Positions 1-10,577 of a stretch of DNA of 45,267 bases are shown in pieces. The translations under genes and the position numbers were made by a program. Position 1 is the stretch's first letter. The number at the start of each line of letters is the position of its first letter. Source of the stretch: Cryptosporidium bovis (lineage: Eukaryota > Apicomplexa > Conoidasida > Eucoccidiorida > Cryptosporidiidae); NCBI GenBank assembly GCA_009768925.2, contig VHIT02000043.1, forward strand, positions 1 through 45,267, in the 5' to 3' direction. The notes beneath the pieces are model-generated. The model was not told the DNA's origin. It did no database searches and saw only the letters and a list, made by a program, of their open reading frames with translations.

Positions 1-97
1 ATTTACACCGGAATTCTCCACGAAATAACGAAGCAATATAATAAAAATGTATGGAAAATTGTAAACAGAAGGCGGGATTTTATTTATACTCAATCAT

Positions 98-2116
98 TTA
101 TGAAGTAGGTTTTTTTTTTGAATGTTTTTTTTTCTTTTTTTTCTTGATGTGTTTTGGTATTTTTTCTAATCTTTTTTCCCTGTTATCCTGTTTAACCTTT
201 TGCTTCCATTCTTTTTTTGTAAAAATCTCCGGTATTTTCCCACTGAATTTTATATGTTTATTGACGTCTTTACTTTCAGAATCGGATGTACTCACTTCAG
301 CATCCTCTGGCCGGTTATATATATCTGAACTTGTAGTATCTAAGTGATTATCATCTTGATCTTGAATTATATTCAATTTTTCGATCTTTGAGTTAATAAG
401 TGATAATACATTTGAATTCCTAGTATTAGATTCACCATTTGAAGTATCACTTTCGGTGTCACTATCATATTCATTTAATTCTACATTTTCAGTATGAATT
501 AGATGTCCATACAATAATTCTTGTCCACATTCTTTCCTATCGAGTTCCCTTTCAAGTGTTTTTCTATCAAGTATTTGATTTAAATGTAAAGGTGTCCATG
601 TATTCAGAAAAATTCTATTTTCATCTTCATTTTTTGAAATGACTTCATCTTTTTCACCTTTGGAAAAAATATCAAGTTTTGAATTACTAAATTTTACATC
701 GTTATTTACCAGATTATTAGTAATAAGAAATAAAATTGATAAAAAAATTCTATCATTACTACAAGCATTCGAGAGTATTTCATCTTTTTGGCTATTAAGA
801 TAGGAAAATTTAAAATCATTTTCTCTCTCAATACTGTCCATTATTGGCCACAAAAATTCGCTGGTTTCAAGAACATTCAGCACAATTTGCTTTACAATAC
901 TATTTGATTCGTTTTCCATTGATTCTAACGAATCGTCTAAAAAGTCAATCAACTCGCTAGAATTAACTTGTGTGATTAGTTTATACAACTCTGAAGGTGA
1001 TAAAAGAAAATTCGTAGTGTACTTTTCAATGGTTTTAGTCAGATCATTTAAAATAGACACTTCATCATCTAAATCACCTTCTCTGTCTTCACTTGTATAC
1101 GTTTCTGAAGTACTTGACTCTTTTTTACCTTGAAATATTTTATTAAAGAATACACTAACATTTATACAATCCCTTTTTAAAAATTCTAACCCAAGTGGAT
1201 GATCATGTTCCATTGACTGGGAAACATCGATAACATATACATGACCTTTATAGAACAGAGTATTGTATTCTGACATATCTCCGTGAATTAAATGACATCT
1301 GTTAAACATAATATGCATTATTCCGATCATCTCAATATAAAGGCGAATCCAATGCTTTTTTGAAATGTTCATTGGTGCATCTTTTAACCTCGGTGCAACA
1401 TTACCTGTTGAATTTTTAATGCTATCCATTTCGTCGTTGTCTCTAATTGTTTTTTTAGAATTAAATCCTGTATCTGATCCATCCCCAATAAAAGACATAA
1501 TAAATATATGTTTTCTTATATATATGGGAATAGGGCATCTCAGCCCAGAAATAACTATACGTTTTAGATTTCTAAATTCTTTTTCACACCACTGAGTTAC
1601 CATTTTTCGTGGATTTTTTGACTTTAAATATCCTCTTCTAAATCTAAATTCACCTTCAACATATTTTGATCTGTCCTTGAATGTAAGCACCGAAGTTTTA
1701 AATACTTTGATAGCTCTGTTTACATATCTCAACTCAGAATTTTTTTGGATGTCACAAATTGCGTCTAAGTCCTCCTCAGATACGCGATTTTTCGTTTGAA
1801 GTTCCCTTCCATAAAGTTTTAGATCTTCAAACGTAGTTGTTGCCCTATATACGTTTGCCTCTTTTCCAGTACTAATAGTTCCATACATATTTGTAAATAG
1901 CCCACTTTTTCTTGATTTTTCTAGCATTTGGATGGTTCTTTGATCAAGAGCTTGCATTATAGTAGCTCTTGTATCTCTAGTAAGACCTCTGTATCTGTGT
2001 CTCTGGCCTTTATCATCACTAGCTTTTGCTTGATTTAAGACTTCTTGGTTTAAGTTACAAATATTATTTGGCAATACATCGTATTTAAGTGTTCTTCCTT
2101 GCTGTTTAGAACCCAT
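98..2116 (-). CDS. RIO1: RIO1-family atypical serine kinase
   Basis: RIO kinase/ATPase that acts late in cytoplasmic maturation of the 40S ribosomal subunit. The 672-residue product shows the RIO1-specific nucleotide loop STGKEANVY (82-90), the catalytic lysine in AIKVFK (K137), the catalytic loop HGDMSEYN (278-285, D280) and the metal-binding IDVSQ (296-300, D297). These are diagnostic for RIO1 rather than RIO2. A charged insert at about 219-240 lies ahead of the catalytic loop. After about residue 330 comes a long acidic, Ser-rich extension, and the protein ends in a lysine-rich tail that could be a nuclear or RNA-binding signal; this tail is AT-rich poly-Lys coding near 105-160. The ATG at 2116 opens the whole ORF and starts right before the conserved N-terminal region. 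It is divergent from the NVL gene, 238 bp away. Confidence 0.93.
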   Translation of the reverse strand: MGSKQQGRTLKYDVLPNNICNLNQEVLNQAKASDDKGQRHRYRGLTRDTRATIMQALDQRTIQMLEKSRKSGLFTNMYGTISTGKEANVYRATTTFEDLKLYGRELQTKNRVSEEDLDAICDIQKNSELRYVNRAIKVFKTSVLTFKDRSKYVEGEFRFRRGYLKSKNPRKMVTQWCEKEFRNLKRIVISGLRCPIPIYIRKHIFIMSFIGDGSDTGFNSKKTIRDNDEMDSIKNSTGNVAPRLKDAPMNISKKHWIRLYIEMIGIMHIMFNRCHLIHGDMSEYNTLFYKGHVYVIDVSQSMEHDHPLGLEFLKRDCINVSVFFNKIFQGKKESSTSETYTSEDREGDLDDEVSILNDLTKTIEKYTTNFLLSPSELYKLITQVNSSELIDFLDDSLESMENESNSIVKQIVLNVLETSEFLWPIMDSIERENDFKFSYLNSQKDEILSNACSNDRIFLSILFLITNNLVNNDVKFSNSKLDIFSKGEKDEVISKNEDENRIFLNTWTPLHLNQILDRKTLERELDRKECGQELLYGHLIHTENVELNEYDSDTESDTSNGESNTRNSNVLSLINSKIEKLNIIQDQDDNHLDTTSSDIYNRPEDAEVSTSDSESKDVNKHIKFSGKIPEIFTKKEWKQKVKQDNREKRLEKIPKHIKKKKKKKHSKKKPTS

Positions 2117-2354
2117 ATTTGAGAATTATCACCAGGGAAGAACATTAATTTTATAGTACACAATTTAATTTAGTTTTTTTACGTATATATTTTGTTTATA
2201 TGATGTTATTTTATTTATCCGAAAATTTAAAGGCAGAAATAGACCAATGAGGCGCCCTTCTCTTAGATTAATCTTGTCAAAACATTGTAAACTAAAAAAA
2301 TTATTTACCTAGAGTAGCTCCCGTTTACACCACAATTCAATAATGTAATATAAC
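2117..2354. promoter_or_regulatory. Shared divergent promoter of RIO1 and NVL
   Basis: This 238-bp gap separates the start codons of two oppositely oriented ribosome-assembly genes, so it must hold both promoters. It contains a GGCGCC core at 2251-2256, an uncommon GC-rich word in this AT-rich sequence and similar to sites found in other gaps of the window. No TATA box can be assigned with confidence in such AT-rich DNA. Confidence 0.55.
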
Positions 2355-4430
2355 ATGGGTAGAAATGCGTTAAATTATAAATTAAAAGTATTGTATTCAA
2401 AGGATCAGAAAAGTGAGGAAAAGGAGCCAGAGAAAAATGACAGCTTCTCAGTTGATAATGCCACAAGAAAAAAAATGAGAAAAAGTGTAAGAGATTTACT
2501 AAATGACGAGTTTGGAGTTGATTCTGAGGATTCATATTTCTCTGTAAAACAATTTTTCCCAGAAGACCCCCCAAAATTATCACTAAAAGATATAGCAGGT
2601 ATAGAGCATATTATTAAAGAGGTACAAGAATTCATAATTCGACCACTGAAGCACCCTGAAATATACAAAATGGTTGGAGTAAACTCTCCATGTGGTGTTT
2701 TATTACAAGGTCCTCCTGGAACAGGTAAGAGTCATCTTTCACTTTGTATTGCTGGAGAGCTTGGCTTACCATTTTTTAGAATTTCAGGTACGAGTTTAAT
2801 AAATGGTGTTTCTGGTTCATCTGAAGCGTCACTTAGAAAACTGTTTGATTGTGCAGTAGAATCATCGCCTTGTATTATTATAATAGATGAAATAGATATA
2901 GTTACTCCCAAAAGGGAGGGTAGCAATAGAGAGATGGAAAGAAGAATAGTTTCGCAATTCGCTAATTGTTTGGATAATATTTCCGGCAAGTTTGTTGTAG
3001 TTATTGGAACAACAAGCAGACCAGATTCAATAGATCCAATAATAAGAAGGAATGGAAGAATTGACAGAGAGATATCAATGCCAATGCCAGATGAGAGCGC
3101 AAGAAAGAGCATGCTGGAAGTTCTTTGTAGAAATATAAGCATAGATCATTCCATTGATTTTGGAATAATCTCAAGGATGACTCCCGGATTTGTTGGTGCT
3201 GACTTGAAGACATTGATTAATGAATCGGCACTTATAAGGGTAAATAAGGTTTACAATGAAATAAATGTTGTTGACATAAAAAAAGTAAGAAAACTAGATG
3301 ACTCAATAGTACCTCAAGGATTGGAAAATAATGAAGATATTGAATCAGTATCTTTTAGTACTGAGTGCTCAAATATTAATGAGAATAACATATCAATGAC
3401 CGACTTCGAAGGAATTTGTGTTAATCATCAAGAACACAAAAAATTTAGTTCCCAGATAGACAATAATGATTACATTGTGACCCAGGATGATATTTTGGAG
3501 GCATTGAACAAGGTTACTCCAAGTTCCAGGAGAGAAGGTTTTACTACTATCCCTGACATTTCATGGGATGATGTCGGAGCTTTGAATGATTTGAGGGCAG
3601 ACCTCGAACTCAGAATTATCTCACCTATTAAAAATTCTCATATTTATGACAAACTCGGACTTGACACACCCTCTGGAGTCTTACTGTATGGTCCACCAGG
3701 GTGCGGTAAGACACTACTTGCAAAGGCAATTGCAAAAGAAAGTAGTGCTAATTTTATTAGCATACGTGGGCCAGAACTCTTAAACAAATATGTTGGTGAA
3801 TCTGAGAAGGCAGTTAGAACTGTTTTTGAGAGGGCAAGAGCCTCTGCTCCTTGTATTGTATTTTTTGATGAACTTGATTCATTGTGTGCAGCTAGAAGTA
3901 GCGAGGGAAATGGAGCTACTGAAAGGGTTGTAAATCAACTTCTAACTGAAATGGATGGTGTTGGTGAAAGAAAAAAGGTATTCATTGTAGCTGCAACAAA
4001 TAGGCCAGATATTATTGATCCAGCAATAATGCGTCCTGGACGTTTAGATAGGGTTATTTATGTACCGCTTCCGAATGAAGAGGGAAGGCGTGATATTTTA
4101 TTAAAAGTCTCTAAAAAAATTCCGCTATCTAATGATGTTAACTTTGATATCATTTCCAAGTATACCGATGGGTTTTCAGGTGCAGATTTAAGTCAATTAG
4201 TTAGAGAAGCAACTTTATATGCCTTGGATAAATTAAGACTACAGGGCGACTCTATCTTCACAGAAACAGGTGACATTGAACATAAAATTAATAGTTTATC
4301 AGGATTAGTCAATCAAGAGCTTCTATTAAGTGTGATTTCAAGAATGAAGCCTTCTGTTAAATATGAGCAAATAGAGTTTTTTGAAAATTTGAAACTCAGT
4401 CAGACCATTCGTAAAACTAACGGTTATTAA
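2355..4430 (+). CDS. NVL: NVL/Rix7-type tandem AAA-ATPase (60S ribosome assembly)
   Basis: Type II AAA-ATPase of 691 residues with two ATPase modules. D1 has Walker A GPPGTGKS (119-126) and Walker B IIIIDEID (174-181), followed by TPKRE and MERRIVSQ, which are typical of the NVL/Rix7 branch. D2 has Walker A GPPGCGKT (446-453), the NVL-like [13 protein letters not shown] (472-484) and Walker B IVFFDELD (501-508), then RPGRLD with the arginine-finger region. Family members remodel nucleolar pre-60S particles. A CDC48/p97 paralogue is the main alternative, but the D1 TPKRE/MERR signature and the short N-terminal part (about 70 residues, no CDC48 N domain) favour NVL. An acidic linker at about 313-380 separates the domains. 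Confidence 0.9.
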   Translation: MGRNALNYKLKVLYSKDQKSEEKEPEKNDSFSVDNATRKKMRKSVRDLLNDEFGVDSEDSYFSVKQFFPEDPPKLSLKDIAGIEHIIKEVQEFIIRPLKHPEIYKMVGVNSPCGVLLQGPPGTGKSHLSLCIAGELGLPFFRISGTSLINGVSGSSEASLRKLFDCAVESSPCIIIIDEIDIVTPKREGSNREMERRIVSQFANCLDNISGKFVVVIGTTSRPDSIDPIIRRNGRIDREISMPMPDESARKSMLEVLCRNISIDHSIDFGIISRMTPGFVGADLKTLINESALIRVNKVYNEINVVDIKKVRKLDDSIVPQGLENNEDIESVSFSTECSNINENNISMTDFEGICVNHQEHKKFSSQIDNNDYIVTQDDILEALNKVTPSSRREGFTTIPDISWDDVGALNDLRADLELRIISPIKNSHIYDKLGLDTPSGVLLYGPPGCGKTLLAKAIAKESSANFISIRGPELLNKYVGESEKAVRTVFERARASAPCIVFFDELDSLCAARSSEGNGATERVVNQLLTEMDGVGERKKVFIVAATNRPDIIDPAIMRPGRLDRVIYVPLPNEEGRRDILLKVSKKIPLSNDVNFDIISKYTDGFSGADLSQLVREATLYALDKLRLQGDSIFTETGDIEHKINSLSGLVNQELLLSVISRMKPSVKYEQIEFFENLKLSQTIRKTNGY

Positions 4431-4749
4431 CTAGCATAATTAATGAAATTTCAATTATTGTTTAGGATGTATTATAAGGATAATATATAAACACACAGTT
4501 TTTCTAGTTTATTAGCTTTTAATTTAAAATCTTAATTGAATTTCTATTTCATTTAAAAATGCGTTTTAGTGGCATGAATTTTCACACACACGTATTAATT
4601 TTTAAAGAGGATGAAAAAATAGTTAACAGAAAAACCAATTAATAGAGAGATTACCAACATAGGTAAAAAAGTAAAGTTATGATAAAATAAGTTAGTTTTA
4701 AAATATATTTTAATGTATTGTTCTTAGCCAGATAGGTTTTCAAATCAAG
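4431..4749. other. Intergenic gap before the CAP gene
   Basis: This is a 319-bp AT-rich gap between two plus-strand genes. It holds the 3' flank of NVL and the promoter of the CAP protein. I see no RNA gene, repeat or coding exon in it, and no GGCGC or TGCATGCA element. Confidence 0.5.
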
Positions 4750-6003
4750 ATGTGGAAAATATTGATAATATACTTTTTCACGTTTATACTTAAAGTGGCC
4801 GTTTCTCAAGTAAATATCATGAACGATGAGTATAGGATCAAAATTCTGAATATGCACAATGAATTGAGATCCAAAGAGGCAAAGAGTGCAACTTACATGA
4901 TAAAACTGGCTTATGACTATTCACTTGAAGGATACGCAGCTAACTGGGGAATGAAGTGCATGAACGGACAATTCCAACATTCACCAAAGACTTGGCCAAA
5001 TCGCGTAAGCCCCGGAGAGAATTTGTACGCAAGTAGTGTTGACGTTTCAAAGTTATCTTCTTGGGATCCTTCAAGTGTAGTTAAAAGTTGGTGGGAAGAG
5101 AGAGAACACTTTAATTGGAAACTTGGAAGTCCTGATGGGGGGTTCCCTGTGGGACATTGGACTCAGGTGGTTAGAGCAGCAGCAAGTGCAGTGGGTTGTG
5201 CAATAGTTGTTCGTTGCCCAGGATCTTGGAAGACATACGTAATATGCCATTATGATTTTGGTAATTTAGGCTACATACCTTATCCAAATTTTGAAGTAGA
5301 CAAGAGTTTACCACAAAGGCCTTGTTCACAATGTCCTAATGGCTACAATTGCTGTGAGAATAATCTTTGCGTTGGAATAATTAATAAAAATGTTCCACCT
5401 CCTGGAGAGCTTGAAATAAAATCTGGAGATGGGGTTTGTAATGACTACATGATGAGACTTTGTAATATAAGAAATGGAGCATGCCCTCAGGGTTGTATTG
5501 GTCTGGAGTATGGTCCAATTAAAAAAGGTCTAATAGTACAGCAATGCACCTGCACAGATGGAGATTCTGGCGCTTCTCCAACTAATGCTTGGCAATTTAA
5601 ACAATGGTACAATAGAGGTGTTTGTGACAGAGTTCAAGGGAATGATGGACTATCATATTCAATGAAGACTTTATCAGAGTCAGGCCTTGCTGTAATAGAT
5701 ACGGAACATATGAGTATTGACATTAACAATCAAGGAAATGAAGCAAAAATAGGATCATTTTCAAATAGATTTTCGAGGGATTTAGGGTTATATGAAATGG
5801 AACAAGACCAAGAACCTAGAATTGATACTAAGCATGGATCAGGCTTAATTGTAAGTTCAACTACCGAAGAGGATAATGAAAACAGTATAATACCCACAAA
5901 AGGGGAAGTGAACTTTATACCTGGAAGTAAAGTTCCTACTAGTACAGTACAAATAAAAATTAAAAGTTTGGTAAATGGAGATAAAGAAGCGGTAACTACT
6001 TGA
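4750..6003 (+). CDS. Secreted CAP (SCP/PR-1/antigen 5) domain protein
   Basis: The 417-residue product has a hydrophobic signal peptide at about 1-19 and no later membrane segment, so it should be secreted. A CAP domain spans about 28-178. The four residues that line the CAP cavity are all visible: the His in QHSP (H77), the Glu in PGEN (E90), a Glu in SWWEE (116/117) and the His in GHWTQVV (H136). The second family signature, CHYDFGNLGY, follows at 167-175. A cysteine-rich module after it (192-207 and 230-268, with PCSQC, NCCENNLC, CNDYMMRLC and QQCTC) resembles the Cys-rich tails of many CAP proteins but I cannot assign it to a named family. The tail after 300 is Ser/Thr-rich and disordered. 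The function in this parasite is unknown; CAP proteins bind sterols, lipids or other proteins. Confidence 0.88.
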   Translation: MWKILIIYFFTFILKVAVSQVNIMNDEYRIKILNMHNELRSKEAKSATYMIKLAYDYSLEGYAANWGMKCMNGQFQHSPKTWPNRVSPGENLYASSVDVSKLSSWDPSSVVKSWWEEREHFNWKLGSPDGGFPVGHWTQVVRAAASAVGCAIVVRCPGSWKTYVICHYDFGNLGYIPYPNFEVDKSLPQRPCSQCPNGYNCCENNLCVGIINKNVPPPGELEIKSGDGVCNDYMMRLCNIRNGACPQGCIGLEYGPIKKGLIVQQCTCTDGDSGASPTNAWQFKQWYNRGVCDRVQGNDGLSYSMKTLSESGLAVIDTEHMSIDINNQGNEAKIGSFSNRFSRDLGLYEMEQDQEPRIDTKHGSGLIVSSTTEEDNENSIIPTKGEVNFIPGSKVPTSTVQIKIKSLVNGDKEAVTT

Positions 6004-6210
6004 TTTTGTCAAGGTATGAGATAAAAGTTAAATACTTTGTCGATTGTTTAATTTGATATTTCTTCTCCCTCTCTTTTATGTAATAAATGTATGCATACAT
6101 AAGTACATATACGTATAATTTTTTGTTAACTTTTTGATTTATACTTTATTTGGAGTGCTTGTGTATTTTGTGTTCACACCAACTAAATTTATTCGATAAT
6201 TGGACTCATT

Positions 6211-6220
6211 ACCGCCAAAA
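6211..6220. promoter_or_regulatory. E2F-like GGCGG element upstream of the PITH gene
   Basis: ACCGCCAAAA, read on the minus strand as TTTTGGCGGT, lies about 40 bp upstream of the start codon at 6262. It matches the TTTGGCGGT word seen at 8068-8076 and 35901-35909. Its role as a regulatory site is inferred from recurrence. Confidence 0.4.
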
Positions 6221-6261
6221 GTGAGCAACTTATTTCAATAGATAGTTTTATCTGCAAAAAA

Positions 6262-6849
6262 ATGAATATTAATAATGAAGCAAGTAATACGAGGGCAATG
6301 CAATTACACAGGTTGAATAAAAATTTAACAGAGAAAAAGAATGGGTGTGAAAATGTTGAAATAAATCTAAAATGCAACATAAATTTTAATGAGAGTTCCT
6401 TATTAAACTGTAGGGGTGAATTAATTAATTTACTAAATTCAGTTGAGGAATCAAAAGATTCAATATACAGTGACGTTGATGAACAAATAATAATTAAATT
6501 TAGTTTTTTGGAGCCAGTTATACTGTCCAAATTCGGAGTAAAAGCTTTGGAAATAGATGAGTGCAGTAACCATATGGAGATAGAAGGAAGTGAATTAAGC
6601 AAACCAAAGACCGTGAAAATATACACGAATTTGCCATTAATTGACTTTAATGAAATAGATGACTTCACACCCGCTTATTCAAGAGATTTTAAAGAATGTG
6701 ACTTGAAGGAGTTTACTGAATTCAACCTACCCGGTTCTAAATTCCATAGAGTTAAACATCTAACCATTTTTATACAGGATAATCAAGATAACAAAGAAAA
6801 AACATATTTGAACAAGATAGTTTTGTTGGGCAATATTATACCTTCTTAG
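6262..6849 (+). CDS. PITH-domain protein (PITHD1-like)
   Basis: This 195-residue protein consists almost entirely of a PITH domain, the module that links human TXNL1 to the 26S proteasome. Recognisable segments are SDVDEQIIIKF (70-80), PKTVKIY (115-121), VKHLTIFIQDNQ (164-175) and a final NKIVLLG (184-190). There is no thioredoxin CxxC module, so the match is to stand-alone PITHD1-type proteins rather than TXNL1. The ATG at 6262 is the first in frame. A proteasome link is family-based inference. The gene is convergent with DPM1, whose stop lies about 80 bp downstream. Confidence 0.82.
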   Translation: MNINNEASNTRAMQLHRLNKNLTEKKNGCENVEINLKCNINFNESSLLNCRGELINLLNSVEESKDSIYSDVDEQIIIKFSFLEPVILSKFGVKALEIDECSNHMEIEGSELSKPKTVKIYTNLPLIDFNEIDDFTPAYSRDFKECDLKEFTEFNLPGSKFHRVKHLTIFIQDNQDNKEKTYLNKIVLLGNIIPS

Positions 6850-6928
6850 GTTCAAGTAATAGAACAAAATTATACTAGGAAGTAAAATGTGTGAGAATCT
6901 AGATTAAGTCTAAACTTGGGAGAATTAA

Positions 6929-7880
<952 letters not shown>

Positions 7881-8248
7881 TTTTCCAAGGTGTTTTTGTA
7901 AATTTGTCGTAAATAGCTAATCTCAATGTAAACTTATCCAATGAAAAAATATTTATACTAATACGTATAAACAAGAAAAGTAAATAATCACTAAGAATTA
8001 ACGAGATAATCTGCTAAAAAATGTCTATGCATACCTTAATCGCAGCAAATTAAAAAGCGATAATTTTTTTGGCGGTGAATCCCCATAATATTACATGTGA
8101 GGAACTGTGGGGAGAGATATTAAAATTATGTCATGGAAATAAGTTAGTAAGGCATTCAAATAATTTAACAAGGATTTTATTGAATAATATTATTCATTAA
8201 GTTTTCTTATTAACATAAAAGAAAACGTGAAAGAAATTTTATTTAAGC
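7881..8248. promoter_or_regulatory. Divergent promoter region of DPM1 and the FHA gene
   Basis: This 368-bp gap lies between two outward-facing start codons. It contains TTTTTTTGGCGGTGAA at 8064-8079, an E2F-like word repeated elsewhere in the window. No RNA gene or exon is apparent. Confidence 0.5.
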
Positions 8249-10414
8249 ATGTTTTGGTGGTTGAACCCAATTTCACCTTGTTGTGATCCTTCTTTGACAG
8301 AACCCGTAAAGTTACCCTTTCCAGATGGGGGCCACTCTGGGTCAGATATTAAACGAGATTCTAAATTCATTTTTGGAAGGAAGGGTGATTGTTCTATTAG
8401 GTTAAAAGACCAATCGATAAGTGGTCATCATTGTTCGTTGCAATATGACATGGGACTTGGTGGACTAGTTTTAACAGACACAAGTACGAATGGTACATTT
8501 TTAAATGGAAAGAGATTAGCTAAATCAATTCCTATTCAAGTTAAAGATGGAGACGAGATATCACTCACAAGACCAAAGTTAATGGATGATAATATAACTT
8601 ATCATGCTGTGTTTAAATTAGTTTTTTCAAGTGTGATTCCGGGATCAATGGAAAATGAAAAATTAGGTACACTGGATTCGACAATAATTGAAGAGGCTCA
8701 AAATAGTGACTTATGCGATCAACATAATTCAGAAATTCAAATTAAAATGGTCGATATAAACACTGATAATGAAAAAATAGAGGATGTTTTAGACAAGACG
8801 GTTGTTGAAACGAATGAAGGTAGTATATCTAGTAACGTTGAAAGAAAGTCATTAAGGTCTTCTATGAATTTAAGAAGTCAAGAGAGAAAGTATAGATTAA
8901 GTTTGAAAGAAGGAGATATGAGTTTAAGAAAGAGTAAAAGAAAATCAAAGGTATCGGAAAAAGATCAGCTAGAGTTAGAAAACGACGATAAGGCAAATAA
9001 TGACGAGAATGAAACTATTGTTACTACAGATAAGATGAGAAACAGCATTGAGCTTGAAACTGTGGAGGCAAATATAAATAATAGTCCGAAGGCCAAAAGA
9101 TGTATTGATACTTTTTCACGATTAGATAAGACAGAACATGATTTACCTGCGGATATGTTAGAAGCACTTGAACTTGAAGGTAGAAACAGAGATTCAATGT
9201 TAAGTTCTCCCCAGAAGAGAAGTCCAAATACGAGTTTAGTTTCTCAGAACGAAAGATCTTCAGTTAGGGAGAGTCTAATAGAATCAAGTATGAGAACAAA
9301 ACAGAGGATTTCTTCTAGAAATTCAAGTGATATGTTGATGGATAGATTAGAAAATTTGGAGATACTCATAAGTAATAAAGAAAGCTTGGAGAGAAATTTG
9401 AGGAATGAATTAGAGGCTAGGGAAGAAGAAATTGAGCGTCTCAGAGATCTTTTGAAAAGATCTGAGGTAAATGAGCAGGAGTTGAGGCAGTATAACATGA
9501 ATTTACTGGAAGATTTGGAAAATATCCAAAAACAGAATATGAATATCGAAAATGAATTGGTTGATTACCAGGAAAGGTGCAGAGTATTGAATGCTTCTGG
9601 AGAGGCAATGGATCAGACAATTTCTCAATTAAGTGAAGAGTTGTCTACTGTTCGTCAAGAGTTATTAGTGGTTACTGAAAAATTTAATAGACAAAATTTA
9701 GCACTTAAGTCAGTAACTCAACTTACACAGAAAAAATGTTTGACGATATTAAGTTCCCTTAAGGATATTCATCAAATAAACTCAATATATTCTCCATATA
9801 CTGGAGCTTCTGATCCTATCGCAAAAAACGAGACTAACGCAAATATCTCTATTGTAAGTTCGAACATAACCCCATGGAGAAGTGCAAAAAGAACTTTAAG
9901 CAGTCAATATGTTTCTGCGGTACCACAGACAGAACGGCCATATAAGATGAGATATTCTCCGATGAATTCAAGAGGGACAGTTGGGTACGACTCGAAATAT
10001 ACTAGGAAATCTACCATTTATGGAAATAATTATTCATCTTTCTGCGAAAATTTTGAAGGTGCCAATAGGGGTAGTATTTCGATTAATAATTATAGTGGGC
10101 TAAGTTTATCTAGTGGAAGATTCCTTTCTAGATATTTACAATTGGAAGAACAGTTAAATTCAAATATAAGACCAAACTCTTACGATGTACATAATTCAAC
10201 CTTAGTTGGAGCTAAGCCAACAGAAATTCAAATGAATTTGGATGAAGTGGATGGAGTTGGAACAATTCGAGAAGACAAAACTGTTGAAGCTGACACAAAC
10301 AATCAAAGGTTGGATGTTGTAAGAAAAGCTGAGAGAAGTACGGGAAGTCCAGGCCCGGTCGACTCAACCGGTTTTGAATTTGCAAACAAAGAAAACAACG
10401 TAGTAAATGTTTAG
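8249..10414 (+). CDS. FHA-domain, coiled-coil protein
   Basis: The 721-residue product begins with a forkhead-associated domain at about 15-125, a phosphothreonine-binding module. The key residues are present: GR in FGRKGDC (G43, R44), S58 and H61 in SISGHH, and N81-G82 in TSTNGTFLNG. Residues 160-340 are charged and low-complexity. A long coiled coil with heptad-like spacing covers about 361-490. The C-terminal region is Ser/Asn-rich and ends with a KEN tripeptide (714-716), which in other eukaryotes can be an APC/C degron. There is no kinase, BRCT or kinesin domain, so the specific role is unknown; FHA plus coiled coil suggests a phospho-dependent scaffold. The stop TAG at 10412 is followed by 29 more in-frame sense codons, so the 3' end may be mis-modelled. 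Confidence 0.8.
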   Translation: MFWWLNPISPCCDPSLTEPVKLPFPDGGHSGSDIKRDSKFIFGRKGDCSIRLKDQSISGHHCSLQYDMGLGGLVLTDTSTNGTFLNGKRLAKSIPIQVKDGDEISLTRPKLMDDNITYHAVFKLVFSSVIPGSMENEKLGTLDSTIIEEAQNSDLCDQHNSEIQIKMVDINTDNEKIEDVLDKTVVETNEGSISSNVERKSLRSSMNLRSQERKYRLSLKEGDMSLRKSKRKSKVSEKDQLELENDDKANNDENETIVTTDKMRNSIELETVEANINNSPKAKRCIDTFSRLDKTEHDLPADMLEALELEGRNRDSMLSSPQKRSPNTSLVSQNERSSVRESLIESSMRTKQRISSRNSSDMLMDRLENLEILISNKESLERNLRNELEAREEEIERLRDLLKRSEVNEQELRQYNMNLLEDLENIQKQNMNIENELVDYQERCRVLNASGEAMDQTISQLSEELSTVRQELLVVTEKFNRQNLALKSVTQLTQKKCLTILSSLKDIHQINSIYSPYTGASDPIAKNETNANISIVSSNITPWRSAKRTLSSQYVSAVPQTERPYKMRYSPMNSRGTVGYDSKYTRKSTIYGNNYSSFCENFEGANRGSISINNYSGLSLSSGRFLSRYLQLEEQLNSNIRPNSYDVHNSTLVGAKPTEIQMNLDEVDGVGTIREDKTVEADTNNQRLDVVRKAERSTGSPGPVDSTGFEFANKENNVVNV

Positions 10415-10577
10415 TCCTCTGCCACAGTTCGCGCTGAGGCGTCAGCGGAGAAATTGGTGGATTCAAGTAGAAAGGTACGATTACAAAATCTAGTCATGTT
10501 CTGAATTGCTCATTAAAATATATTTTAGTACCTACAAATCATATTCACTAACAAATCATCTTGAAGGGAAACAACAT
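10415..10577. other. Convergent 3' gap with possible extra FHA exon
   Basis: Directly after the FHA stop, the same frame stays open to a TGA at 10502-10504 and reads SSATVRAEASAEKLVDSSRK, which is coding-like and GC-richer than normal gaps here. A donor-like AAAG|GTACGA (GT at 10475) and an acceptor TATTTTAG just before 10529 would allow a further short exon. See the finding on this region. Confidence 0.3.
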
